Source of the DNA: Polyangia bacterium
GTDB taxonomy: Bacteria > Myxococcota_A > Polyangia > Nannocystales > Nannocystaceae
Length of the DNA stretch: 64,000 nt
NCBI GenBank assembly: GCA_030429545.1
Contig: JAUIFF010000003.1
Coordinates: 1-64,000 of the forward strand
Direction: 5' to 3'
Part shown: positions 16,366-26,500 of the stretch, one piece after another
Layout: the number at the start of each line of letters is the position of its first letter
How positions within the stretch are numbered: position 1 is the first letter of the stretch
Made by a program: the position numbers and the translations under genes
The notes under the pieces: model-generated
Told to the model about the DNA's origin: nothing
What the model saw: only the letters and a program-made list of their open reading frames with translations
Databases searched by the model: none

Positions 16366-17304
16366 TCACAGGTGTATCAATCCCTTTAGAATTTCACGTT
16401 TTTCGAGTTCGTAACGGGTTCTCGTCGGCGTCGGCTCAACCTCGGTTGGGACCGCACGCACGGCTTCCTCGGCGCTGAGCCCGGTTTGCAGCTCGCCGCG
16501 AAAGTTGATCGACCCGGTGACTCGCTGTCCGCGAACATCCTCGAACGAGTAGCCCACGTCGATGGTCGCGCGCCGCCACAGCCCGGTTGTGCGCTCGAGC
16601 TCAATCGTCCCGTCGATACGCGTAAACACGACGGAGCGCCGCCACTTGCGTTGTTGACCCTGGGCGACCAGGGTGCCGTCGACCGAACCGGCAAGGCGCA
16701 GCGAAACCTCCACCGTCGACTCGGCGGTCGCCAGCGACACCTCGAGCGCTGGGGCGGCGAACTCGACCACATCATGGGGCCCGCGAATCGCCTCGTCGAG
16801 CCACAGCTGGTGGGCTCCGGCTTCGAGCGGATGGGTCAGCCAGCCGCGGTGGGGAAGCTTTGTATATACAGTTTTATCGGCGACCATATACTCATGGCAC
16901 GCCGGTGGATCCTCGCCACCCTGCCGCAGGTACAGTCGCTCGGGATTGCCCGGTGCCCACTCGAGTATCAGCTTGTCGCTGACCTCCTGAACCGCGGGAG
17001 CGGGTTCACCAACCGGAACAAGCGAAGGGACCTCAGCCGGCGTGGTGACGTACTTCGCCTCCCAGGTGAGTCGGTGGGGACCCGCCGTTTGGGCGACCTG
17101 GTGTGGCTGTCGCAACACCGTAAGCAACGCCGGCACACTCGGCTGCTCGACTAGTTGGTCAACGACATTGGCAGCTGCTTGTTGGGCAGCCACCGGCACG
17201 ATTTCGACCGGGGCAGCTGGACTGTCGTCACTCCCACAGCCTGCGCTCAACACACCCACAAGTGTCCACAACGAAGTGCCGAGCAAGCGCACAGCCGGCA
17301 GCAT
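16366..17304 (-). CDS. lipoprotein, function unknown
   Basis: 312-residue exported lipoprotein with the lipobox VLSAGC (Cys about 23) after MLPAVRLLGTSLWTLVG. The mature part has no Cys-rich repeats. Its second half alternates short hydrophobic and polar segments (VEVSLRLAGSVDGTLVA, TIDVGYSFEDV, GSINFRGEL), suggesting a mostly beta fold. I do not recognise a family. The ATG at 17304 is chosen because it starts a proper signal peptide; the open frame upstream reads into the shared promoter region with the divergent prepilin peptidase gene. Confidence 0.7.
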   Translation of the reverse strand: MLPAVRLLGTSLWTLVGVLSAGCGSDDSPAAPVEIVPVAAQQAAANVVDQLVEQPSVPALLTVLRQPHQVAQTAGPHRLTWEAKYVTTPAEVPSLVPVGEPAPAVQEVSDKLILEWAPGNPERLYLRQGGEDPPACHEYMVADKTVYTKLPHRGWLTHPLEAGAHQLWLDEAIRGPHDVVEFAAPALEVSLATAESTVEVSLRLAGSVDGTLVAQGQQRKWRRSVVFTRIDGTIELERTTGLWRRATIDVGYSFEDVRGQRVTGSINFRGELQTGLSAEEAVRAVPTEVEPTPTRTRYELEKREILKGLIHL

Positions 17305-17463
17305 AACAGCGCCGTCACCCAGCCCAAGAGATTGGTCCGTGGCTTTTCTCGCGTCGATCAACCGGCCGAGTTCCCTGGTGATGGCGACCGGCTCGCAAAA
17401 CCACGGGCGCACGTTGCAGACCACACCTGACCAACTGGCGCGACTTTTGCTTCGAACAACACC

Positions 17464-18429
17464 GTGCTATCGACCGATCCGTTGTTTGGCATCGTGCCCC
17501 TGCGAACCATCGTCCCCGAGGCGGTCGATCCGGCCCTGCTCATGGTCCTGCTGGGGCCCTGGTCTGGCGCCTTCGCATTTTTGTTTGGGCTGCTGTGGGG
17601 CAGTTTTGCCAATGTGGTGATCTACCGGGTGCCGCGGGGACAAAGTGTCATCCGTCCGCGCTCGCGTTGCCCGTCGTGCAGCGAGCCGATCGCCTGGTAC
17701 GACAACATCCCGCTGCTGTCTTACCTCTGGCTGCGCGGAGCCTGCCGCAACTGCAAACACCCGATAGGGGTGCGCTACCTGGTGATCGAACTGTTGGCCG
17801 GCGTGCTCTCGTTCTCACTGTATATGCAATTTATTGTTCAGCCGCTGGCCGAGGGCGGCGGGCTTGGCCTGATGGCCTGGCTCCTGTGGTTTGTGTTTGG
17901 CCTCGCCCTGCTGATTGTCACCTACACCGACCTCGACCTGTGGGTCATACCCAACGCGGTGGTGCTCCCGGTTTCGGCCCTCGGACTGCTCGCCGCCGTG
18001 GTCGAACCGAACTGGCTCGGCGTCCCCGCAGCCGAGGCAGGAATCGCGGCAGCGCTCGGCTACGGGCTGATTTGGGGCATGCGGTGGTTGTACAAAAAAC
18101 TGCGCAACCTCGAAGCCCTCGGGCTCGGCGACGCCAAACTCCTACTGATGGTCGGAGCGTTTTGCGGCCTCCAGGGGCTTGTCTGGACGGTCGCAGCCGG
18201 GGCGATCCAGGGGTTGTTGGTTGCGATTCCGGCGGTTGCCAGCGGCCGTAGTCTCACGCGGCACAGCCTCACCGAAGTCCACGGAGACGACCCCGAACTC
18301 GGCACTGAGACTCCGGGGTCGGTGATGGGCGCACGGGTCCCGTTTGGCCCCTTTTTAGCGCTGGCAGCCCTCGAGTTTGTGCTCCTGCGCGACAGCATCG
18401 AGGCCTGGATCGTCGCCCTGTTGCTGTGA
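17464..18429 (+). CDS. prepilin peptidase / N-methyltransferase (PilD)
   Basis: 321-residue polytopic inner-membrane aspartyl protease (A24). It removes the leader of type IV prepilins and type II secretion pseudopilins and N-methylates the new N-terminus. The cytoplasmic zinc site has both pairs, Cys69/Cys72 and Cys94/Cys97. The catalytic aspartates are Asp156 (TYTDLDLW) and Asp223 (GLGDAK). Start is a GTG at 17464; no clear Shine-Dalgarno sequence. No pil or gsp genes are next to it, so it is a detached housekeeping copy. Divergent from the lipoprotein gene to its left. Confidence 0.93.
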   Translation: MLSTDPLFGIVPLRTIVPEAVDPALLMVLLGPWSGAFAFLFGLLWGSFANVVIYRVPRGQSVIRPRSRCPSCSEPIAWYDNIPLLSYLWLRGACRNCKHPIGVRYLVIELLAGVLSFSLYMQFIVQPLAEGGGLGLMAWLLWFVFGLALLIVTYTDLDLWVIPNAVVLPVSALGLLAAVVEPNWLGVPAAEAGIAAALGYGLIWGMRWLYKKLRNLEALGLGDAKLLLMVGAFCGLQGLVWTVAAGAIQGLLVAIPAVASGRSLTRHSLTEVHGDDPELGTETPGSVMGARVPFGPFLALAALEFVLLRDSIEAWIVALLL

Positions 18430-18498
18430 CGTACGAGAGCGACGACAACCGAAAATCTACGAGGTATGGGCCCAAGCAGCGTTTGCTGATATGCTCCA

Positions 18499-18508
18499 TG
18501 CATATGCA
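18499..18508. repeat. TGYA-NN-TRCA motif upstream of the hydrolase/synthetase fusion
   Basis: Exact copy (TGCATATGCA), continuing TAGTTTATAG, about 150 bp before the ATG at 18661. Confidence 0.7.
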
Positions 18509-18660
18509 TAGTTTATAGGTTCAGACTCGCCCACGGTGTGACCCTCCCCACTCGGCTGTATCGCGGCCGGTACCGCGACCGAACACCCGTTGGTGCTCGA
18601 ACGCACTTCGCCACTGACATTGCCGCCCCGAACTTCGGTACCCTGCGCTCGAGTATCGCG

Positions 18661-21600
18661 ATGTCGACCCAAGGACCCACCCTTCGCCAACTTCAGCGCA
18701 GCACCCGGCGCCTGCGCAAGCGTTTTCGTCGAACCTATACCGGGGCGCGCAATGCCGTTCGTCTCGTCCGTGGCGGCCGGTTTACACCCCCCTACGAAAC
18801 GCCCTATGCCCTGCGCCTACGCCAGGGATTTTTGCGGCTGCGCCACTACCCGCTGGCCGACGCTGAAAAACATGTAACCGCAACAAAAGCCCCCGACCCG
18901 GTCCTGCTCGTTCCCCCACTCATGGTCACCTCGCAGGTCTACGACATCTCGCCGCCCATGAGTGTCGTCAAGTTTCTGCGCGACCAGGGGCTCGATGTAT
19001 GGCTGGCCGACTTTGGTGCCCCCGAAGCCGAAACCGACGGTATGGGGCGAACCCTCGACGATCATATCCTGGCGATCGACGCCAGCATTCAGCACATTGT
19101 CGAAACCACCGGACGTCCCGTCCACCTCGCGGGCTACTCGCAGGGCGGCATGTTTGTCTACCAGGTCGCGGCCTATCGCGGCTGTGCCGACATCCGCTCG
19201 CTGATCACCTTTGGCAGCCCGGTCGACCTCCAAAAAAACACGCCAACCGAGATCAATCGCAACCTCATCGCCAACGTCACCGGGGCCGTGCGCTCGCTCG
19301 CCGACGGGGCCCTGCATGCGCTCCCGGGAATACCCGGCATCTTCTCGAGCCTGGGCTTCAAACTCATGAGCCCGACCCAAGAAATTCGCTACCTGCGGAT
19401 GATGCTGGGCATTTTGGACGACCGCGAGGCTCTCGAACGGCTCGAGCCCATGCGCCGATTTTTGGGCGGCGAAGGATTTGTCGCCTGGCCCGGCCCCGCG
19501 TTTCGCACGTTCGTCGACGACATGATTGTCCACAACCGGATGATGTCCGGCGGCCTGGTTGTCGGTGGTAAAACCGTGAGCCTCGCGGCCATCAACATTC
19601 CGGTTTTGGCGTTTTACGGCGCGCGTGACCAGTTTGCCCAACCCCGGGCTGTCCGCGCAATCGCCCGCGTCGTTGGTGCCGAGGCTTCTGTGTATGAGCA
19701 AATGGTTGATGCCGGCCACTTCGGTCTGGTCGTCGGCTCGCGGGCGGTCCAAGAGGTCTGGCCAAACGTGGTGCGCTGGGTGCTGTGGCACGCCGACCGC
19801 GGCCCGGCCCCGGTCAATATCGTCGAGGCCAAACCGGCCGGCCACAGTGCCGTACGTACCTATCCAACAGCGCCTGTCCAACGCCCGACCGACAGCCTCG
19901 ACACCGTCACCCACGAGGTCCTCAGCGGGCTGTGGAATGTCGCCGGCGTGGCCATGCGAGACGTCACCCAAAGTGCCCGGTGGCTGCGGTGGCAAGTCCC
20001 GCGACTCGCCAACCTCCTCCACCGGCGCAAGGGCACAACCATTGCGGCGATCCTCGACGACCTCGCCGCCCGCGATCCCAACCGCACGTTCTTTTTGTTT
20101 GAGGGTCGCGCCTACTCCCGGCTCGAAGCCAACGTCCGCGTCAACCAGTTACTCGACGTGCTCCTGCGCCAGGGCCTAGGCCCGGGCGACCGCGTCGGCT
20201 TGATGATGGAGAACCACCCCGACTACCTGACCGCCTTGACGGCGATCAACCGCATGGGCGGCGTCGCGGTGTTGCTCAACCCCAGCGCCCGCGGGCGGGT
20301 GTTGGAGCACGCACTCAACGTCGGCCGGGTACGGTTTTTGCTCGCCACCGCGACCCAGGCGGCGGTCGCCCGCAAAGTATTTGAGCATACAAAATTAATG
20401 GTTGTCGGCCGGGGTACCGAGCAGACCGATGGGCTCAGCGAACTCAACACGGCGATCAACCCCGACATCCGCGAGCCGCCGCAGCTCCCGAGCCACACCA
20501 CCGGCCCCGACGACCTGGCCCTGTTGATCTTCACCTCGGGGACCACGGGCCTGCCCAAGGCCGCCAAGATCACCAATCGCCGGTGGTTGCTGGCGGCCAC
20601 CCTCGCCGCCACCGCAGGCAGCCTCACCCCCGCCGACACCGTCTATTGTTGCCTCCCGCTGTACCACGCAACCGGGTTGCTGCTCGGGGTCGGCGGAGCC
20701 CTGATCGGCGAGAGCCGGCTTGTACTTGCACGTAAATTTTCAGCGAGCCGGTTTTGGGCCGACGTCCGCCGCCACGGGGTGACGGTGGTGTTTTATGTCG
20801 GCGAGCTGCTGCGCTACCTGACCTCCATGCCCGAGACCGCCAACGAAAAGACCCACCCGGTGCGGTTGTTTTTTGGCAACGGGCTGCGGGCCCCGGTCTG
20901 GCGCGATGTCCTGCGCCGATTTGGCCGGGTCCAAATCCTCGAATTCTATGCCTCGACCGAGGGCAACGTGATGCTCGCCAACCTCACAGGCGAGAAGGTC
21001 GGCAGTGTTGGGCGGGCACCGCTACCCATACTCGATGTCGAACTCGTGCGGTACAACCCCGAAACCGCCGAGCTCGAACGCGGCCCCGACGGGATGGCCA
21101 TTGCCTGCGAAGATGGCGAGCCTGGCCTGATGATCGTGCAGATACATCCACTCAACCCGTTCTCGCGGTTCGACGGCTACACCGACGCCAAGGCCACGGC
21201 AGCCAAAATTCTCAACAATGTGTTTCGCGTGGGCGATGCCTGGTTTTCGACCGGCGACATGCTGCACCGCGACGCCGACGGGGATTTTTGGTTTGTCGAC
21301 CGCCTAGGCGACACCTTTCGCTGGAAAGGCGAAAACGTGTCGACCCAGGAAGTCGCCGAGGTCCTGCGCGAAGCCAAGGGGATTGCCGATATCGCCGTCT
21401 ACGGGGTTGAGGTCGTGGGCCACGAGGGCCGCGCTGGCATGGCCGCCGTCGTGCTCGCGCCCGGTCAAAAAGAGCTCGATACCGAGGCCCTGCGTGCCGC
21501 CTGTGAGCCGCTGCCCGATGCCGCCTGGCCGCGCTATGTCCGGGTTGTCGAGAAGCTTGAATACACAAGTAGTTTTAAGGTGATCAAGCACCAGCTCCAA

Positions 21601-21699
21601 CGCCAAGGTATCGCCGACGTACCCGACCTTTATACCCTCAACCCCGCCACCGGCGAGTACGTCCGGGCGACCACGAGCCACGCCAAAAACCCGACCTGA
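18661..21699 (+). CDS. fusion of PhaC-like alpha/beta hydrolase and FATP-type acyl-CoA synthetase
   Basis: 1012 residues. After a basic N-terminus, about 60-390 is an alpha/beta hydrolase of the PHA-synthase-like family (VLLVPPLMVTSQVYD, HLAGYSQGGMF). The nucleophile is Ser160, not the Cys of PHA synthases. About 460-1000 is an AMP-forming acyl-CoA synthetase: the AMP/P-loop motif FTSGTTGLPKAAK lies at about 624, and the C-terminal DRLGDTFRWKGENVST is the signature of very-long-chain/FATP synthetases. One chain may therefore free a fatty acid from an ester and activate it to acyl-CoA; this coupling is inference. The ATG at 18661 is chosen over a GTG at 18538. A lipoprotein gene follows after 5 bp. 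Confidence 0.87.
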   Translation: MSTQGPTLRQLQRSTRRLRKRFRRTYTGARNAVRLVRGGRFTPPYETPYALRLRQGFLRLRHYPLADAEKHVTATKAPDPVLLVPPLMVTSQVYDISPPMSVVKFLRDQGLDVWLADFGAPEAETDGMGRTLDDHILAIDASIQHIVETTGRPVHLAGYSQGGMFVYQVAAYRGCADIRSLITFGSPVDLQKNTPTEINRNLIANVTGAVRSLADGALHALPGIPGIFSSLGFKLMSPTQEIRYLRMMLGILDDREALERLEPMRRFLGGEGFVAWPGPAFRTFVDDMIVHNRMMSGGLVVGGKTVSLAAINIPVLAFYGARDQFAQPRAVRAIARVVGAEASVYEQMVDAGHFGLVVGSRAVQEVWPNVVRWVLWHADRGPAPVNIVEAKPAGHSAVRTYPTAPVQRPTDSLDTVTHEVLSGLWNVAGVAMRDVTQSARWLRWQVPRLANLLHRRKGTTIAAILDDLAARDPNRTFFLFEGRAYSRLEANVRVNQLLDVLLRQGLGPGDRVGLMMENHPDYLTALTAINRMGGVAVLLNPSARGRVLEHALNVGRVRFLLATATQAAVARKVFEHTKLMVVGRGTEQTDGLSELNTAINPDIREPPQLPSHTTGPDDLALLIFTSGTTGLPKAAKITNRRWLLAATLAATAGSLTPADTVYCCLPLYHATGLLLGVGGALIGESRLVLARKFSASRFWADVRRHGVTVVFYVGELLRYLTSMPETANEKTHPVRLFFGNGLRAPVWRDVLRRFGRVQILEFYASTEGNVMLANLTGEKVGSVGRAPLPILDVELVRYNPETAELERGPDGMAIACEDGEPGLMIVQIHPLNPFSRFDGYTDAKATAAKILNNVFRVGDAWFSTGDMLHRDADGDFWFVDRLGDTFRWKGENVSTQEVAEVLREAKGIADIAVYGVEVVGHEGRAGMAAVVLAPGQKELDTEALRAACEPLPDAAWPRYVRVVEKLEYTSSFKVIKHQLQRQGIADVPDLYTLNPATGEYVRATTSHAKNPT

Positions 21700-21704
21700 G
21701 CACC

Positions 21705-22637
21705 ATGTTACGCCCTATCCCTGTCTTCGCCCTCGCGCTCCTCTCACTTTCCACTGCCTGTGGCGGTGGGCAAACCCAGCCTGCCCCAGTGGGCAAGGCA
21801 AGCCCACCGAAGTCAGCAAAGTCAGCACAGCCGAACCCTGCTCAGCCGGCCTCGCCACCCGCCGAAAGCCCCAGTACGACGGGTGTCAAATGGCCCGACG
21901 GCGTGCCACCACACCTCACCCGCGATACCCTGAAAACCCGCGGCCTAACCTCCCGCGAGGTCGACTCGTTGATCTTTTCGGGCGGCAAGTATGTCCTCGA
22001 CCACACCGCAATTGAAACGTTCGACGAGCACGGTGAGATTTTGACCCGGAGGTCCGAAACCCCGGCCCGCAAGGTCACCTCGGCCTGGGAAATCACCTAC
22101 GAGCGCGCGCACCTGCCCAAAAAATCTGCTTATACAACAAACTCAAACACCCACGAGCGCAGCTACACCTACGAGTTTGACCAACAAAAAAACCTGCTGC
22201 GCACAACCGCGGTCACCGACGACGGCAAAACCCTGGTCGACACGATCAAGCATGGGCCAGACGGGACCTACCGGGTGGTGCACGAGCTGCAACAAAACGG
22301 CAAGACTGAGGTCATCGGCCACGATCTCTACAATCGCCAGGGCCTGCGAATCAAAAAATGCCCACCCACGGGTGACTGCGCCTCATACACCTACGATGCG
22401 CACGGGAACCTCATCGGCGAGCAGCCCCCTGAAGGCGAGGCAAAATCCTTCGAGATAGAGGTCGACGCCGAGGGCCGCGAACTTGCCCGCGAGGACCCCC
22501 CGGCTGCCTGGAAAACAACCTACGACGACCAGGGCCGCCCCTCGCAGGTGCTCCACACCAGTGCCGGCAAAGCCTACGAGAAGCTGGTGTATCGCTACAC
22601 GTTGCGCACCAACGACCCGGCCAAGCCGGCCGACTAG
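21705..22637 (+). CDS. lipoprotein with YD/RHS-like motifs
   Basis: 310-residue lipoprotein with lipobox LSTAC (Cys19) and a Pro/Ala/Lys/Ser linker (about 25-65). The second half has short YD-type motifs (YTYEFDQQKNLLRTT, HGPDGTYRVVHEL, YTYDAHGNLIGE) like the repeats of RHS proteins. There are only a few and no toxin-bearing C-terminus. It may form a small beta-strand surface domain; the function is unknown. It begins 5 bp after the stop of the fusion enzyme, so the two are co-transcribed and may act on the same envelope substrate. Confidence 0.75.
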   Translation: MLRPIPVFALALLSLSTACGGGQTQPAPVGKASPPKSAKSAQPNPAQPASPPAESPSTTGVKWPDGVPPHLTRDTLKTRGLTSREVDSLIFSGGKYVLDHTAIETFDEHGEILTRRSETPARKVTSAWEITYERAHLPKKSAYTTNSNTHERSYTYEFDQQKNLLRTTAVTDDGKTLVDTIKHGPDGTYRVVHELQQNGKTEVIGHDLYNRQGLRIKKCPPTGDCASYTYDAHGNLIGEQPPEGEAKSFEIEVDAEGRELAREDPPAAWKTTYDDQGRPSQVLHTSAGKAYEKLVYRYTLRTNDPAKPAD

Positions 22638-22640
22638 CGT

Positions 22641-23417
22641 CTAACTCACCGAGCCGGGGACAATCAGTGTATACACACCCGTCTTGCGATTAATTTCGTG
22701 CCCGGGTACCTGCCGGTGCTCCTCAAAATACTGAAAAAAAGGTTGAAGTTCCTGCCACACCTGCAGCAAGTCGCTGCCGTTTGGCGAGGTACTGGCAACG
22801 TTTTTGAGGTAGGCCATGCCGGCGTCGTCCATGCGCGTCGGAAAAATATGTATCGGCACTTTTTCTCGGGCCTTCCGGCTGGCGTCGAGGGTTGCGAGAA
22901 AGACCTCTTCAATCGGCTGATTTTGAATCGGGATACAACCAATCGTCACACAATCGCCATGGACCATAATCGCCCCACCGAGGTTCCAGCGGTTGCCACG
23001 GACCCGGTCTGAAGCGTTGGGGTAATTCACCCGCAATGACATGTGGTAGCCACTCCAGGCGTTGTAGCGGTGAATCTGGTAAAGCCCCTCGGGAACCTGC
23101 TCATCCCCCTGCCGCCGCTTGGGCCCGAGCACACCCGAGGCGGCACAAATCGGATAGCTGGCAACGAGCACCATCGGCTCATCGCCGTTGGCCGCCCACA
23201 TCTCAAACACCCCCTCGCGCTTAAATGCCCGTAGATAAAGCCGCTTGGGCGGATAGGCGACACCCACCGCTTTGAACTTGGCTTCGACCCTGGGCTGGGC
23301 ACGGCGACGTATCTTGGCCAACCGCGGGATATCACCCCGGGCCTTGCCCGCCACCAGCCCGGCTACAGCTCCTGTCAACACACGCAACGCAGTTCGCCGG
23401 GTCCAGTCCATAAACAC
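22641..23417 (-). CDS. YafK/ErfK-type L,D-transpeptidase family protein
   Basis: 258 residues with an N-terminal Arg-Arg signal (WTRRTALRVLTGAVAG), possibly Tat-type. The YkuD catalytic core is present: His153 and Cys161 in MVHGDCVTIGCIPI, the YafK-like spacing. YafK (DpaA) enzymes cut lipoprotein-peptidoglycan links, while others form 3-3 cross-links; which applies is unknown. Start ATG at 23417 or 23411. The stop is 3 bp from that of the convergent lipoprotein gene. Confidence 0.85.
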   Translation of the reverse strand: MFMDWTRRTALRVLTGAVAGLVAGKARGDIPRLAKIRRRAQPRVEAKFKAVGVAYPPKRLYLRAFKREGVFEMWAANGDEPMVLVASYPICAASGVLGPKRRQGDEQVPEGLYQIHRYNAWSGYHMSLRVNYPNASDRVRGNRWNLGGAIMVHGDCVTIGCIPIQNQPIEEVFLATLDASRKAREKVPIHIFPTRMDDAGMAYLKNVASTSPNGSDLLQVWQELQPFFQYFEEHRQVPGHEINRKTGVYTLIVPGSVS

Positions 23418-23448
23418 CCAGTACGCGCCAGCGCAGGAGCAGGTCTGT

Positions 23449-23514
23449 TTGTTGCGACGATTGCCACAGGCACGTCAACGTTTTGTTGCGGCGATTGCCA
23501 CAGGCGCGTCAACG
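23449..23514. repeat. direct repeat, two 32-bp copies
   Basis: TTGTTGCGACGATTGCCACA and the next 12 bases (23449-23480) recur at 23483-23514 with two A-to-G changes. The second copy overlaps the stop of the TamB gene, so the duplication lies between that stop and the start of the transpeptidase gene. Confidence 0.8.
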
Positions 23515-26500
23515 TTTGTCCGACTTCGCTTCGCCGGTTTTCGCTTTTGCCCGTCGCCCGCGGGCCTTCGGCTCGCCGAAATGCCGCCGCCAAAACACAT
23601 CCACCCCACCCTTGGCAGCATCGCCAAAGTAGGTGTCGAGCGACCACTCGGGGCGAAAGTTGTATTGCACATCGAGCTGGACCGTATTCTCACCAGTCGG
23701 GGCATTTTGCTTATACGAGGCTTCTGTGTAGACCTTCTTGGACACCCGCTTGCCGACTGAGAGCACAGGTTGCATCAAACTCTCGCCAAAACTCAAACGG
23801 ATGCGGTCGATGCCCAGGTTCTTTCGCATGCTGCGTTGCAAACCCGGGCTGGCAACCACGGCCAGCAGCGAAGCCGCCTTGGCCTCGACCTCATCGCGGG
23901 TGGTGTCATCGACCTCCGCGTTGCCGGTGATCAACAGCGCCAACACCTGGTAGGCGGGCAGCGGCGGCTCCGAAGTAAACTCGATCTCCGGGCTGCTGGC
24001 TCGCCCGCGCAACACCGCGGTTACGCGAAACCCGGCGATGTCGGAGCTGGCCACGAGGTTGAGGTAGGGGTCGACACCTTCTGGTCCTTCGACCAGGGTC
24101 ACCTCGCCGTTTTCGATCTCGAGCTTGGTGCCAAACAGGTCAACAAACCCGCGGTTGGCCGAGAGCCCACCTGAAATTGTTTGGCGGTCTGCGGCGATTG
24201 TTGCCTTGACCGTCCCGCCCCAGTTCATCTCGACCAGTTCGCCGCGCAAAAAGATTGGGTCGTGGAGCTTGAGCTCAAAGTCGAGGGTGCCGCTCTCGTC
24301 CGGTGTGCCGCTTTCGGCCTGCGCTGCGGCCTTACGAGCGGCACGCTTGCCCTTGGCATCGACAAATGCCACGTGTTCACTGCGGGGAATCGACTTCGCC
24401 CCGCCGGTCTGACTGTCGTCGAGCCAAATGGTTGTGTCCCGCACCCCCACAGAAACTTTTGTATCAGCATCTTTTGCCCGGGCGTCGGTGTGGACCCGCG
24501 ACGAAATCTGGATCTCCGGTAGCCCCGGTGGCGCAATCGTAAACTTGTCGAGCTCGAGATCGGCCTCGGCACGCACACCGGTTTGCGGGTCAAAGCTCGC
24601 CTTGGCCGTCACCGCCCCCTTGCCCGCACCGCCCTCAAACACGAGTTGGCGCAGCTCAACAGTCTGGCCGGTGGCAGCGAGGTCCATATTGATCCCGCGA
24701 ATCCGTTGCTGCAGCGGCACCACCGAAATCGCCGCATCCTTCAGCTCGAGCCCACCATTGACCTTGGGCATCGCGACCGTACCAGACACGGCAATCTGTC
24801 CCTGGGCGTAGCCTTCAGGCTCCGCTACAGCCGCTGGCAGCCAGGGGTTGAGCGTCTGCAAGGGAAAGTACGGGATCGTTAGCTCGGCGGTTGCCGGTGC
24901 TTCGCCGGCATCGTAGGCACCCGTCACGACATCGGCCACCGGTATATTTGTACTTGCATGAAGTTCGACACGACTCGCCGTCCCCCCCGGGTCGAAGGCA
25001 AAATCAACTCCCTGGCGAGTCGGCCCCACCTCGACGGCAATATCCAGGGCCTGCCGAGTTTTTTGATGGGTCCGCACCTCGCCGTGGACCTGGCTGGTCG
25101 CCGTAAACTCCTGGAGATTGCCCGTGGCATCAACCTGGGCCCGCAAGCTCGCCCGTTTACCCAGGGCTTTTTCGGGCACAACCATAGCCAGCAGCTCGCG
25201 GCCAAGCTGGGCATCGACCTTGAGCGAATGGGGTTGCGCCTGTAGCCACTCGGGCGGACCTTCCAGCGAAACTGCGAGTGGGACATGACCTTCGAGTTCC
25301 ACCCGCGAACGACCAGCGCCCTTGAGTTTGGCGACGAGCTGCGCGCCCGAGCTGTCGACATCGAAACCAACAGCCCCCTGGACCAAATCCTTCTCAACAT
25401 ATGTAAGCGCACCGATTTCGGCAACTGCTCGCAGCTCGGGTGCCCCCTGGGTTACCGCGGCGTCGAGCCGCAGGTCAATATCACCGGCGACATCGTGCTC
25501 AACCCCGAGAAGTTTTGTGTTTGCCGGGTCAAATCCCTGGGCCTGCACCATCAGCCGGTGCGGTGCAGTCGGTTGCCAGGCGAACTTCGAACTTTGTGTA
25601 TCAACAACAAATGGCACCTCAGCAACGACATCGAGCTGCTCGAGCAATCCGCCACGATGTTGCAGCGAGGCCGCCAGGACGTCGTCTCGGTGCCCAACGT
25701 CGACACGCAGGTCACCCAGGCCGTTGTCGCCAAATCGCAACCCACGGGTTGCAGCCTGGAGGTCGAGCTGTGGCTCTGCAAACGAGCCCGCGAGCTTGAC
25801 ATCAACGTCGACTTTGCCCCCCACTGGAACACTCGGCGTCGGCCCTTCGGGGCCACTGAGTTGCGCCAACACACCGAGCAGCGGCTCTATCGTCACCAGG
25901 TCAAACCCGACAACCTCGGCATGGACCGCCAACTCGCGGTTTTTATGTACATTCACTAAAAATGGCGAGACCTGCACGGTTGCCGGCACTTCAGCGTTCA
26001 GCCGCAGGGCATCGGCAAACCCCTGCTCCATCGAAAATTCAGCGGTGACATGCCGGTTGTCGTAGGCCCCCGTCAGGGTTGGGTCACCCAGGGCCAGAGG
26101 GCCAAATGCGAGGTCCTCCCCGCGAACTTCGTAGTTCAGCCGCGGCTGCCTGCCTGTTCCAGCGAGTTCGACCTCGCCGGTAACCTCTCCGGCGAGTTGT
26201 GGGCCGTCGGCTGGCAAAAACCGATTGGCCCACGCCAGGTCAAAAGGATGTAACTGCACACTTGCCATGTGCTTCCCGGCAAGCTGTGCGAACTCGCCAG
26301 ACTCGAGATCGAGCCGCACCGGCACCACGGCCTCGGCGACCACGGTTGGCTGTTGGGTACCCGCCAACGTCACCGAAGTCGCGGCCCGCAAACGTTGCCC
26401 TGAAAGCGACGTATCAACCGAGATATCACCTAAGTCCTGGCCAGCGACCGCGAGTTTGTCGGCCCGAACCGAAGCCTCGATCGCCGGCTTGTCGGCCTGC

